Assembly: GCA_902619615.1 (NCBI GenBank)
Contig: CACNFD010000020.1
Coordinates: 1 to 32,632, forward strand
Source of the DNA: an uncultured SAR116 cluster alpha proteobacterium
GTDB lineage: Bacteria > Pseudomonadota > Alphaproteobacteria > Puniceispirillales > Marisalimonadaceae
Direction: 5' to 3'
DNA: 32,632 nt
Below, one piece after another: positions 15,009 through 23,251 of this stretch (positions are counted from its first letter, which is position 1; every line of letters begins with the position of its first letter). The notes under the pieces are model-generated. The model saw nothing but the letters and a program-made list of their open reading frames with translations. It did no database searches and had not been told where the DNA came from. The translations under genes were made by a program, and so were the position numbers.

Positions 15009-16109
15009 TTATCCGCCAATTTTATAACGCACAGGGAATTTATGGCCAGTCTTTTCCATTTCATCCATATATGCGTTCATAATAGCGGCACCATCCATAC
15101 CATAATCTTTGGTAATATCCTTAGCTCTTGAATTCGGCCAATCTTTAATTGTTTCTGCCCAAATTTTTTGCTCAGATACTGGTAAATAGGTTACAGCATC
15201 ATTGATACCTTTTTTCTTACCAAGTTTAACTAAATCAGTTAGACCTTTTTGATATCTCTGCTGACCATCTTTAACAGCAGCTTTTTCATAATTAACTGAC
15301 TCTTCCATTATAATTTTTACAATTTCAGGTGGTAACTTTTTCATGGTATCCATGTTAATGGTAGTAATAGTTTGTGCCATTGCACCAAATCCAATAACCT
15401 TCCAATATGGAGCTTGCTCATAGAATTTAAACCCTCCAGCATGTGCTGATGGGAAAATAATAACGCCTTTTGCAACTCCAGTAGCTAAGTCATTATACAT
15501 TGTAGGAAGTGTAGATGTAACTGGTATAGAGCCAAACAAAGAAACCCAAGGTAAATTTGGTCCTGCAGCAATAACTTTAACTCCTTTTAACTCACTAGCT
15601 TTTTGCCACTGCTTAACTGTACCAATTCCGTAATCATCAAATCCCTGCATAGCAAGAAACTTTTGATTATACTTATCTTCAAGCATTTTGGTTAGTTCAG
15701 GAAATTGTTTAAGAATTTTATGCTTTACTTCCCAATTAGTTACAAGATTTGTTGTTGTAAAAGGTACAAAATAATCAAAGTTCCATGGTAATAATTTTGC
15801 AGTTTCAAAACATACACAGTATGAACCAATATCTAACAAACCTTTTTCAACTGCTTCTAAAGTTTCATGAACTTTTGCAATCTTACCAGCGTAAGCTTCA
15901 ATAATTCTTACTTTATGGTTCGTTTCTGCAGCAACTCTTTTTTTAATATTTGGAACTAAAACTTTTTCCATATTTGTAACATATGCAGTTGGCTTTGATG
16001 GGTGACCAGATCCAACCCTTAGTGTAAAGGTATCTGCAAAAGAGACAGATGCCATTATACCAGAAGCTAAAATGCTTAATGGTATAGCTTTTTTTAAGTA
16101 CCTATTCAT
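15009..16109 (-). CDS. TRAP transporter substrate-binding protein (DctP family), divergent binding site
   Basis: This 366-residue periplasmic binding protein has an N-terminal signal peptide (basic MNRYLKK, hydrophobic core, likely cleavage after ASVSFA). The start is the ATG at 16109, which has GGAGG 5 nt before it; the ATG at 16121 overlaps that site. Mature sequence follows DctP layout (LRVGSGHPSKPTAY, LDIGSY). In most DctP proteins LKGLKIR supplies an arginine that grips the substrate carboxylate and a later GQENP supplies an asparagine; here these read LKGVKVIAAGPN and GVIIFP. The ligand may therefore lack a conventional carboxylate or be bound differently. It is the last gene of the dctQ-dctM-dctP operon. 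Confidence 0.9.
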   Translation of the reverse strand: MNRYLKKAIPLSILASGIMASVSFADTFTLRVGSGHPSKPTAYVTNMEKVLVPNIKKRVAAETNHKVRIIEAYAGKIAKVHETLEAVEKGLLDIGSYCVCFETAKLLPWNFDYFVPFTTTNLVTNWEVKHKILKQFPELTKMLEDKYNQKFLAMQGFDDYGIGTVKQWQKASELKGVKVIAAGPNLPWVSLFGSIPVTSTLPTMYNDLATGVAKGVIIFPSAHAGGFKFYEQAPYWKVIGFGAMAQTITTINMDTMKKLPPEIVKIIMEESVNYEKAAVKDGQQRYQKGLTDLVKLGKKKGINDAVTYLPVSEQKIWAETIKDWPNSRAKDITKDYGMDGAAIMNAYMDEMEKTGHKFPVRYKIGG

Positions 16110-16159
16110 TATATCCTCCATAGGTAGTGTTAAGTTTAGTATTTAACCCCATGTTTTTA

Positions 16160-17476
16160 CTAAACAAATTGTGTTGGCCAGCTGGCTAATTCTGGAAAAA
16201 ATGCAACTAATAACATTACAATTAACATCATTATCCAATATGGAATGGATCCTTTAAAAATAGATCCTAATGATACATTATCTCCTCCAGCTGCTAAAAC
16301 TCCTTTAACTGTATAAACTATAAGACCAAAAGGTGGTGTAAGTAAACCAGCTTCAATTGCTAAAATCCCAAAAATTGCAAATGCGTAAGGGTTCATATCG
16401 CCAGCAAGTAATACAAATAATGGAACTGTTAGTAAAATTATTGAAATAGAATCCAATAACATGCCTAATATAAGCCAAATCACAACCATCATTACTAAAA
16501 TCATAAAGCTATTTAATCCGACGGAAGCCATTGCATCAACAATGACAGAGTCTATGTCTGATAAAGACAAAAATCTTGAATACATTCCTGCAGTAATTAA
16601 TAATATCATGATTGGAGCAGAAGTTTTGCCTGCATCAATAACTGATTCTACAATACCATTCCACCTCATGCCTTTAAATAAAGCAATACCAAAACTTGCA
16701 AGAGCGCCCATTCCAGCAGCTTCGGTAGGAGTGAATATGCCTCCCCAAATACCTCCCAAAACAACTACAATTAATCCCAGAATAGACATTCCAGATAAAA
16801 TTTGTTTATTAGTTAGTTTAGTAAGATCACCTATACTATCCGGTTCAGGAGCTAATTTTGGGTTAATTACAGCTTTTGAAAAATTATAAAACGCAAACAT
16901 AAGAGATAATATGATGCCTGGTATCACTCCAGCAACGAATAGTTTACCAATTGAGTCTTCAGTTATAATACCCCAAACAATTAATAATACGCTTGGAGGA
17001 ATTAACATTCCTAAACAAGCACTTCCAGCTATTGAGCCAACGGCTAATTTTTGATCATACCCAGCTTTTTTCATTTCAGGCCAAGCAATTCTTGAAAATG
17101 CTGCTGCAGAAGCAATTGAAGTTCCTGTAACTGCTGCAAAAGCAGCGTTGCCCGTTACAGTTGCTACACCAAGCCTGCCTGGAACCCCTTTAAGGCCCTT
17201 ATTTATTAAAGAGTATAAATCTCCAGCTGCACCACTCCTTGATAGAAAATCTCCCATTAATACAAAAAGTGGGATTGTCATAAAAATATGGTCTCTTATT
17301 AATTCATAAGCAGCACCGCCAACTTGGCTTGCAGCCATATACATATCTTCAAAGATAAAGTATGTGCCAATCATTGCTGTAGCACCTAAGGCAAGGGCAA
17401 TATGAACACCTGAAAAAATTGCTAAAAGCATTCCTACTAATGTTAAAATCATTAATATATCTAAATCAATTCCCAA
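16160..17476 (-). CDS. TRAP transporter large permease (DctM family)
   Basis: This 438-residue inner-membrane protein has about a dozen hydrophobic segments and typical family motifs such as GDFLSRSG, TGTSIASAAAFSRIAWPEMKKAGYD, GSACLGMLIPPSVLLIVWG and FTPTEAAGMGALASF. It is the sodium-coupled transport subunit that accepts substrate from the periplasmic DctP protein. The start is a TTG with AAGGAT upstream; no ATG fits better. It lies 22 nt after dctQ and before dctP. Length is normal for the family. Confidence 0.95.
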   Translation of the reverse strand: MGIDLDILMILTLVGMLLAIFSGVHIALALGATAMIGTYFIFEDMYMAASQVGGAAYELIRDHIFMTIPLFVLMGDFLSRSGAAGDLYSLINKGLKGVPGRLGVATVTGNAAFAAVTGTSIASAAAFSRIAWPEMKKAGYDQKLAVGSIAGSACLGMLIPPSVLLIVWGIITEDSIGKLFVAGVIPGIILSLMFAFYNFSKAVINPKLAPEPDSIGDLTKLTNKQILSGMSILGLIVVVLGGIWGGIFTPTEAAGMGALASFGIALFKGMRWNGIVESVIDAGKTSAPIMILLITAGMYSRFLSLSDIDSVIVDAMASVGLNSFMILVMMVVIWLILGMLLDSISIILLTVPLFVLLAGDMNPYAFAIFGILAIEAGLLTPPFGLIVYTVKGVLAAGGDNVSLGSIFKGSIPYWIMMLIVMLLVAFFPELASWPTQFV

Positions 17477-17498
17477 CTTATTATCCTTTTTTGCTAAT

Positions 17499-17972
17499 TT
17501 ACTTGTTTGACATAAATGATTTTATAATTAGAGATAAATAAATAAAAACTACAATAATTGATGAGAATATAATGACAGTTCTTATTGGATAAACTGGAAA
17601 TTCAATCGCTCCAATTCCTTGATATTCTCTAATTTCCCATCCTTTAATCATATCAGTCCATCCACCAACAGCTATACCAACAAACAGCATAATGCCAATG
17701 ATATAAGATATGATGTTGATTATCATTTTTCCTCTTTTTTTGAAGAAGTCATAAATTAAGGTTGTTCTCAGCATTGTTCCAGATGCTATTGCAAATGGAA
17801 CTTGAAGAAAAACTATAGCTGGTACAGAATTTTGTACAATTTGATCTGCGCCAAGAAAAATTCCAAGATTTCGGAATGTAACTTCTGCAAAAATTGTTAG
17901 TGCAACTAATATAAGCCAAATTGCAGCAATAGATTGTAGATATTCAGGGGTTTTCTTTATATGTTTTATCAC
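17499..17972 (-). CDS. TRAP transporter small permease (DctQ family)
   Basis: This 157-residue protein has four hydrophobic segments, starting at about residues 15, 48, 85 and 128, as in DctQ proteins, which form the scaffold of the TRAP membrane unit with DctM. The motif TFRNLGIFLGADQI at the end of helix 1 is family-like. The start is GTG with AAGGAA upstream. It is the first gene of the TRAP operon; the ATCA-N7-TGAT dyad at 18054-18068 is 81 nt upstream of the start, the same distance as for the LLM operon. Confidence 0.9.
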   Translation of the reverse strand: MIKHIKKTPEYLQSIAAIWLILVALTIFAEVTFRNLGIFLGADQIVQNSVPAIVFLQVPFAIASGTMLRTTLIYDFFKKRGKMIINIISYIIGIMLFVGIAVGGWTDMIKGWEIREYQGIGAIEFPVYPIRTVIIFSSIIVVFIYLSLIIKSFMSNK

Positions 17973-18053
17973 TTTATTTCCTTATATCCAGAATTATATT
18001 TCTACTTTACGATTACTTTATCTGTATTCAAATAATAAAATAGAATATTTAAA

Positions 18054-18068
18054 ATCATTTTATATGAT
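18054..18068. promoter_or_regulatory. Candidate LysR operator, site 2 (ATCA-N7-TGAT)
   Basis: ATCA (18054-18057) and TGAT (18065-18068) are separated by 7 nt; including flanks the arms are AAATCA and TGATTT, a perfect 6-bp dyad. It is 81 nt upstream of dctQ and just past the stop of the lysR gene. A weak terminator hairpin for lysR would be an alternative reading, but no clean T run follows on the minus strand. Confidence 0.6.
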
Positions 18069-18071
18069 TTA

Positions 18072-19001
18072 TTATAAAGGTCTAACTTTTTCATTCATTT
18101 TTTCTGTTATTGATCTAATTTCTTCACATATCTTTTTACTAAATAATTTTGCTGCAGAACTTAACTCTTTACTGGCAGATGTAATTAAAACATATTCTGT
18201 AATTAAATTTGGAGAAATAAGTGGAGATAATGTTCTTAAATTTCCAAGAATGTCTAAATCACATAACACGGCTGGTAATATGGCGCACCAATCACTAGAA
18301 GCGACCATTTCTAATGTGCCTATCATGCCATCCATTTCTAATGTTTTATCTATCTTAATATTATGAGTTGCAAAGTATTCATCCAATGTAATTCTTCTAG
18401 AATTTTCAATGCCAGGAAGAATTATTTTAATCTTTTCAAGTTTTGAAAGTTTTAATGGTTTCAGATGTTCGAAATCAGAATTTTTTTTAGTAACTAGAAA
18501 ATTCAAGTCGCTTGATACAAATTCAATTTTTAAGCCTGTAGGATTTTTTACAGAAGGTACTATGGCAAACTCAAGTTTATTAGTTCTTACCATATCTTCT
18601 AAAACTCCTGAATATGCCTCAGTTACTTTTACATCCACCTTTGGATATTCTTTAAGAAATTTTGAGAGTGTTGCAGGAAGAGCGGATCTAGTAAATGTTG
18701 GCATTAATCCACAATTGAAGGTTCCAGATAAGTCTTCAGAGTTAGTTTTAGCATCAATTAAAGCTTTATCCATTAAACTTAAAATTTCTAAAGCATATTT
18801 ATAAAAATTTTTTCCACTTTCAGTTAAGACCATTTTACCCGGAATTCTATTGATTAATTTTTTGCCAATACTTAATTCTAAATTTTGGACTAACATTGAC
18901 ATGCCAGATTGTGTAGCATTAAGCCGTGCTGCAGCTAAGCTAAAAGAATTTTCTTCAACTACTGCTACAAAAGCTTTTAATTGTTTAATTGATACAGACA
19001 T
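18072..19001 (-). CDS. LysR-family transcriptional regulator
   Basis: This 309-residue protein has an N-terminal winged helix-turn-helix at about 1-60 (MSVSIKQLKAFVAVVEENSF, ARLNATQSGMS) and a periplasmic-binding-protein-like effector domain at about 90-300. It lies between the TRAP operon (same strand, downstream) and the divergent flavin-reductase operon, the classic place for a LysR activator of a catabolic system. A LysR-type dyad lies 12 nt upstream of its own start codon, which suggests autoregulation. Matching dyads stand before the TRAP and LLM operons. The effector is presumably the substrate or an early intermediate; this is an inference. Confidence 0.9.
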   Translation of the reverse strand: MSVSIKQLKAFVAVVEENSFSLAAARLNATQSGMSMLVQNLELSIGKKLINRIPGKMVLTESGKNFYKYALEILSLMDKALIDAKTNSEDLSGTFNCGLMPTFTRSALPATLSKFLKEYPKVDVKVTEAYSGVLEDMVRTNKLEFAIVPSVKNPTGLKIEFVSSDLNFLVTKKNSDFEHLKPLKLSKLEKIKIILPGIENSRRITLDEYFATHNIKIDKTLEMDGMIGTLEMVASSDWCAILPAVLCDLDILGNLRTLSPLISPNLITEYVLITSASKELSSAAKLFSKKICEEIRSITEKMNEKVRPL

Positions 19002-19013
19002 AATTTAGTTACT

Positions 19014-19028
19014 ATCAGCTAAATTGAT
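19014..19028. promoter_or_regulatory. Candidate LysR operator, site 3 (ATCA-N7-TGAT)
   Basis: ATCA (19014-19017) and TGAT (19025-19028) are separated by 7 nt; with flanks, TATCA and TGATA make a perfect 5-bp dyad that also satisfies the ATC-N9-GAT form known from NodD and related regulators. It is 12 nt upstream of the lysR start and 89 nt upstream of the flavin-reductase start, so one bound site could repress lysR and activate the divergent operon. Confidence 0.65.
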
Positions 19029-19060
19029 ATAATTCATACAAATAAATAATTACATATAAT

Positions 19061-19074
19061 ACATATTAATATGT
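19061..19074. repeat. 14-bp perfect palindrome in the lysR/flavin-reductase spacer
   Basis: ACATATTAATATGT is its own reverse complement. It lies 43 nt upstream of the flavin-reductase start, between site 3 and the gene, where the second (activation) contact of a LysR tetramer would be expected. Its sequence does not match ATCA-N7-TGAT, and AT-only palindromes are common here, so the role is uncertain. Confidence 0.4.
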
Positions 19075-19117
19075 TAAAGAAAACATGTTTTAATTTAAAA
19101 GAAGAGAATTTGTAATA

Positions 19118-19585
19118 ATGAAAACCTTAGATTCAAAGTTTCTTAGAAAAACTCTAGGAAAATATTTAACAGGTGTTACTGTAGTTACTTCAACTGATAA
19201 TAATGGAAACCCTATCGGAATGACAGTAAACAGTTTTACCTCTGTATCACTTCATCCTGCATTAGTCCTATGGTGTATAGATAAAAAACAGCCAAGTTAT
19301 AATTCGTTTATTGATGCGGAGGGTTATGCTGTAAATATTTTGTCAAAAAATCAAAATGATCTTTGTTATAAATTTGCATCACAACTTGATGATAAATTTG
19401 AAAACGTTGATTGGGAAAAAAGCGAAAATGGATTTCCATTAGTAAAAAATAGTTTGGCTTGGCTTGATTGTAAAAAATGGAACTATTATTCTGGAGGAGA
19501 CCATCAAATTTTAGTTGGTGAAGTAACATCTTTTAATTCAACTGAATTAGAACCATTGACATACTGGAATGGTCAAATTTCTTAA
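19118..19585 (+). CDS. Flavin reductase (HpaC/RutF-like domain)
   Basis: This 155-residue single-domain flavin reductase has the family blocks LGKYLTGVTVVTS, GMTVNSFTSVSLHPALVLWCI, YAVNILSKNQ and a late GDHQILVGEV with the conserved GDH. It would use NAD(P)H to reduce FMN or FAD and hand the free reduced flavin to a partner monooxygenase. The only suitable partner in the window is the LLM protein at 10926-12023, which sits in another operon with the same predicted operator. It leads the long plus-strand operon that ends with the dehydratase. It is slightly short at the C-terminus compared with common homologues. Confidence 0.85.
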   Translation: MKTLDSKFLRKTLGKYLTGVTVVTSTDNNGNPIGMTVNSFTSVSLHPALVLWCIDKKQPSYNSFIDAEGYAVNILSKNQNDLCYKFASQLDDKFENVDWEKSENGFPLVKNSLAWLDCKKWNYYSGGDHQILVGEVTSFNSTELEPLTYWNGQIS

Positions 19586-19645
19586 TTGAAATATTCAAAA
19601 AAAATTATAGGATCAAATTACAATTTTCAAAATAATGAGGAATAA

Positions 19646-20953
19646 ATGGCAAAGTGGTTAAAAAATGGAAAGTCTGAGAAAGAAATTGTAGAAGCTGATG
19701 CAGAGGTTAGAAAAACAGTTGAAAAAATTCTACAAGACGTAGCTAAAAGAGGTGATGAAGCAGTTAGAGAGCTTTCAATTAAATTTGATAATTATTCACC
19801 TGATAATTTTATTTTAAGTAAAGAAGAAATAGAAACGGCAATAAGCAAAGTATCTAAAAGAGATATTGAAGATATTAAATTTGCACAAACTCAAGTAAGA
19901 AATTTTGCGCAAAAGCAACTTGAGTGTATTAAAGATTTAGAGGTAGAGACAATGCCAGGTGTAGTTTTGGGACATAAGAACATACCAATGAATGCAGTAG
20001 GTTGTTATGTTCCTGGAGGTAAATACCCAATGGTAGCTTCTGCACACATGTCAGTTTTAACAGCTAAAGTTGCAGGGGTAAAAGATATTATAGCTTCCGC
20101 ACCCCCGCAAGGTGGAGAGCCCCATCCTGCGATTGTGGCCGCTATGCATATGGGTGGAGCAGATAAGATATTATGTTTAGGTGGAATACAAGCAGTAGCC
20201 GCAATGGCAATCGGCACCGAAACCATAAACGGTGTAGATATGTTGGTTGGTCCGGGTAATATGTTTGTTGCCGAAGCAAAGCGTCAATTATTTGGTAGAG
20301 TTGGAATTGACTTGTTTGCTGGTCCCACAGAGACACTTATAATTGCTGATAAATCATCTGATCCAGAAATATGTGCAATTGATTTACTAGGTCAAGCAGA
20401 ACATGGACCTACTAGCCCAGCCATTTTGTTAACTGGTTCAGAAAAACTTGCTATTGAAACAATAAAAGAAGTTGAGAGACAGTTAGAAATTCTACCAACA
20501 GCTGGAATTGCTAAAGTTTCCTGGAAAGAATACGGTCAGGTTATTGTTTGTGATAATGTTGATGAAATGGTTAAAGTTGCAGACGATTTGGCATTTGAGC
20601 ATGTGCAAGTTATGACAGAAGATCCTGATTATTTTCACAAAAATATGACTAATTACGGAGCACTATTTTTAGGTTCAAGAACGAATGTTGCTTTTGGAGA
20701 CAAAGTTATAGGGACTAACCATACTTTACCAACTAAAACAGCTGCAAGATATACTGGTGGATTATGGGTTGGTAAATTTTTAAAAACTTGTACCTATCAA
20801 AAAGTTTTAACTGACGAGGCCTCAGCTCTTGTTGGAGAATATTGTTCAAGATTATGTGCACTTGAAGGTTTTTCCGGTCATGGTGAGCAGGCTAACGTTA
20901 GAGTAAGAAGGTATGGTGGAAGAAATATTGAGCCATATGCTGCTGCAGAATAG
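19646..20953 (+). CDS. Histidinol-dehydrogenase-family alcohol dehydrogenase, HpsN-like
   Basis: This 435-residue protein has the full HisD fold and catalytic set: Q and H in [15 protein letters not shown] in AFEHVQVM, D in [14 protein letters not shown] and H in [19 protein letters not shown]. The stretches [32 protein letters not shown] and [16 protein letters not shown] match sulfopropanediol 3-dehydrogenase (HpsN) as I recall it, rather than true HisD, and there are no his genes around. Such enzymes oxidise a primary alcohol through the aldehyde to the acid with two NAD. Followed by an SDR and an MDR gene, as in hps clusters, it may act on 2,3-dihydroxypropane-1-sulfonate or on another hydroxymethyl compound of this pathway. 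Confidence 0.8.
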   Translation: MAKWLKNGKSEKEIVEADAEVRKTVEKILQDVAKRGDEAVRELSIKFDNYSPDNFILSKEEIETAISKVSKRDIEDIKFAQTQVRNFAQKQLECIKDLEVETMPGVVLGHKNIPMNAVGCYVPGGKYPMVASAHMSVLTAKVAGVKDIIASAPPQGGEPHPAIVAAMHMGGADKILCLGGIQAVAAMAIGTETINGVDMLVGPGNMFVAEAKRQLFGRVGIDLFAGPTETLIIADKSSDPEICAIDLLGQAEHGPTSPAILLTGSEKLAIETIKEVERQLEILPTAGIAKVSWKEYGQVIVCDNVDEMVKVADDLAFEHVQVMTEDPDYFHKNMTNYGALFLGSRTNVAFGDKVIGTNHTLPTKTAARYTGGLWVGKFLKTCTYQKVLTDEASALVGEYCSRLCALEGFSGHGEQANVRVRRYGGRNIEPYAAAE

Positions 20954-20961
20954 GAGAAAAT

Positions 20962-21726
20962 ATGAATTATCCAAAATTACCAAGTTTCAGACTTGATGGT
21001 AAAAGAGCTTTAATTACTGGTGCTGGTCGTGGCATTGGAATGGGCGCCTCCATAGCTTTGGCAGAATCTGGAGCTGATGTTACTCTAGTTTCAAGAACTG
21101 AAACAGAATTAAAAGATTTAACAAAACATATTAATAACCAAGGTTATCAATCTTCTTATGAAGTGTTAGACGTTAGTGATGAAGATGAGGTGTCAAATTT
21201 TATAAATAATAATTCTCCCTTTGACATTCTAATCAATAATGCTGGTACTAACAGGCCTGCAAAGTTAATTGATACAAAAATTGAAGATTTCGTTTACGTT
21301 ATGTCTCTAAATGTCAGATCAGTTATTAATCTTACAAGATTAGTAGTTAAAAAAATGTTAGATACTAATATCAAAGGTTCAATAATTAATGTTTCATCTC
21401 AGATGGGACATGTAGGTGGTCCTAACAGAACCACATATTGCACAAGTAAGTTTGCTATTGAGGGATTTACAAAGTCTCTAGCCATTGAATTAGGCCCAGA
21501 GGGAATAAGAGTGAATACTATTTGTCCAACCTTCATACAAACTCCTATGACAGAACCTTTTTTAAAAGATGATGATTTTAAAAAAGCTACAATTGGAATG
21601 ATACCATTAGGAAGACTTGGAGAAGTAAAAGATCTAATGGGTCCATTTGTTTTTCTAGCATCTGATGCGTCTTCCTTAATGACTGGATCAAGTGTATTAG
21701 TAGATGGAGGTTGGACTGCAAGATAA
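20962..21726 (+). CDS. Short-chain dehydrogenase/reductase (SDR)
   Basis: This 254-residue classical SDR has TGAGRGIG at 19-26, NNAG near 94, the catalytic serine in SSQMG and YCTSK near 160, and the C-terminal GSSVLVDGGW. All catalytic residues are present. It is an NAD(P)-dependent alcohol or ketone oxidoreductase. It lies 8 nt after the HpsN-like gene (ribosome site AGGAG); in characterised hps clusters the neighbouring SDR is HpsO, a 2-dehydrogenase for the same diol, so that is one candidate role. Other diol or hydroxy-ketone substrates are equally possible. Confidence 0.9.
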   Translation: MNYPKLPSFRLDGKRALITGAGRGIGMGASIALAESGADVTLVSRTETELKDLTKHINNQGYQSSYEVLDVSDEDEVSNFINNNSPFDILINNAGTNRPAKLIDTKIEDFVYVMSLNVRSVINLTRLVVKKMLDTNIKGSIINVSSQMGHVGGPNRTTYCTSKFAIEGFTKSLAIELGPEGIRVNTICPTFIQTPMTEPFLKDDDFKKATIGMIPLGRLGEVKDLMGPFVFLASDASSLMTGSSVLVDGGWTAR

Positions 21727-21750
21727 ACAAAATTTAATAAGGTTTATTTT

Positions 21751-22755
21751 ATGATAGCAGTCACATTAAGTAATAATGGTGTAGAAATAAAAGATCTTCC
21801 TATTCCTGAAGTCAAACCTGATCAAGTTTTAGTAAAAGTTTATACATGTGGCCTAAACAGATCTGATTTATTGGAAACTCAAGGTCAATCATTCGGTCAC
21901 ACTGGTGGAGAACATAAAATTATTGGTGGAGAATTTGCTGGTAAGATCGTTGAATTAGGCAAATCTGTCAATAATTTTAATATTGGCGATAAAGTAATGT
22001 GTAGAGGAGGCTCTGGTTGGGCTGAATATGCTGTAGCTAATTTTAAAAGAATTATAAAATTTGATAATAATAAAATTTCATGGGAGCAGGGCGCTTCAAT
22101 TCAAGGCAGCCTTCAAACTATGCATGATGCTATTGTAACAAACGGAAAATTTGTTAAAGGACAAACAGTTTTTATTCAGGGTGCAACTAGTGGTGTAGGA
22201 TTAATTGGGATTCAAATAGCAAAATCTTTAGGAGCAAGTAAAGTTTTAGGCTCCTCAACAAACAAAAATAAATTAAATAAGTTAAGAAAATATGGCGCTA
22301 ATGTACTTATAAATACATCAAGTGACAATTGGCTTGATGATGTTTTAAAAGCAACAAAAGGCGAAGGAGTAGATATTTTAATTGATATGCTCTCAGGTAA
22401 TTATGTAAATAAAAATATGGAAGCAACTAAAATACATGGTCATATTGTAAATATTGGAAGACTTGCAGGTATGAGTGGAAATTTTAATTATGATCTTCAT
22501 GCTAAAAGAAGACTTCATTATGTTGGGACTACTGGTAGAACAAGGTCCCTTGAAGAAAATGAAATGGTAGCTACATTGGCAAATAATGATCTTTGGACGA
22601 GTGTTTTAGCAGGAAAAATTAGGCACGTTATTTATTCAAAAATACATTTAACAAAAGCAAAAGAAGCACTAGATATTATGAATAAAAACAGTCACTTCGG
22701 CAAAATAATTCTTTTTACAGATGAATTTACAAATAAGGATAATAAAGTTAATTAA
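21751..22755 (+). CDS. Zinc-free medium-chain dehydrogenase, quinone-oxidoreductase-like
   Basis: This 334-residue MDR protein has an N-terminal GroES-like domain (CGLNRSDLLETQG) and a Rossmann domain with GATSGVGLIGIQIAKSLGA. The cysteine and histidine zinc ligands of alcohol dehydrogenases are absent, which places it with the NADPH-dependent quinone oxidoreductase/zeta-crystallin and enoyl-reductase group. It probably reduces an activated double bond or quinone formed in the pathway. It lies 24 nt after the SDR and 18 nt before the 2Fe-2S gene in the same operon. The ribosome site is AAGG. Confidence 0.85.
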   Translation: MIAVTLSNNGVEIKDLPIPEVKPDQVLVKVYTCGLNRSDLLETQGQSFGHTGGEHKIIGGEFAGKIVELGKSVNNFNIGDKVMCRGGSGWAEYAVANFKRIIKFDNNKISWEQGASIQGSLQTMHDAIVTNGKFVKGQTVFIQGATSGVGLIGIQIAKSLGASKVLGSSTNKNKLNKLRKYGANVLINTSSDNWLDDVLKATKGEGVDILIDMLSGNYVNKNMEATKIHGHIVNIGRLAGMSGNFNYDLHAKRRLHYVGTTGRTRSLEENEMVATLANNDLWTSVLAGKIRHVIYSKIHLTKAKEALDIMNKNSHFGKIILFTDEFTNKDNKVN

Positions 22756-22773
22756 TTATGGATATAGAATTAT

Positions 22774-23238
22774 ATGAATTATCTTGATTGCAGCTTTAAA
22801 ATAAATGGTAATTTAAAAAAAATAACCATAATTGAAGATAAAACTCTAATTCATGTAATTAGAGATGAACTTGGTTTAACTGGGACAAAGCTTGGGTGTG
22901 GACTCGAGCAATGCGGAAGCTGTGCTATATTAATAGATGGAGAAAAAAAACTTTCGTGTAATTTATTGGCTAAAGATTATCAAAATTGTGAAATTACAAC
23001 TATTGAAGGACTAGAAAATAGCGATGGCTTAAATAATGTTCAAAAAGTTTTCAAAGAATTCAATGCAGCTCAATGTGGTTATTGCACAGGTGGAATTATA
23101 ATCAGTATTACAGCACTTTTAGATAAAATCAATAAACCATCGTCTCAAGAAATTCAACACGCTTTAGATGGCCATTTGTGCCGTTGTGGTTCTCATTCTG
23201 TTGTATTAAAGGCGATTGATAGTTTAATAAAAAATTAG
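22774..23238 (+). CDS. 2Fe-2S subunit of a two-subunit molybdenum hydroxylase (NicA/IorA-like)
   Basis: This 154-residue protein has the two cluster motifs of the family: GCGLEQCGSCAILIDG with a later SC, and QCGYCTGG plus HLCRCGSH. The pattern CGYCTGG and CRCGSH is that of the isoquinoline oxidoreductase/nicotinate hydroxylase small subunit rather than the CoxS type (compare CGFCSPG and CRCTGY at 4104). It is followed after 13 nt by its large subunit, with no FAD-subunit gene, as in nicAB and iorAB. The ribosome site is weak. It passes electrons from the molybdenum site to an unknown acceptor. Confidence 0.9.
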   Translation: MNYLDCSFKINGNLKKITIIEDKTLIHVIRDELGLTGTKLGCGLEQCGSCAILIDGEKKLSCNLLAKDYQNCEITTIEGLENSDGLNNVQKVFKEFNAAQCGYCTGGIIISITALLDKINKPSSQEIQHALDGHLCRCGSHSVVLKAIDSLIKN

Positions 23239-23251
23239 GGTATATAATATA

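Noticed and set aside
16110-16121. Upstream ATG for the exported DctP
   Set aside because: It overlaps the GGAGG ribosome site of the ATG at 16109, which begins a normal signal peptide.
19586-19645. In-frame continuation of the flavin reductase after its TAA (open to 19642)
   Set aside because: About 19 open codons in AT-rich DNA can arise by chance, and the extra residues do not match a known C-terminus.
19646-20953. Histidine biosynthesis hisD
   Set aside because: There are no other his genes, the context is catabolic, and the C-terminal signatures fit HpsN-type enzymes better.
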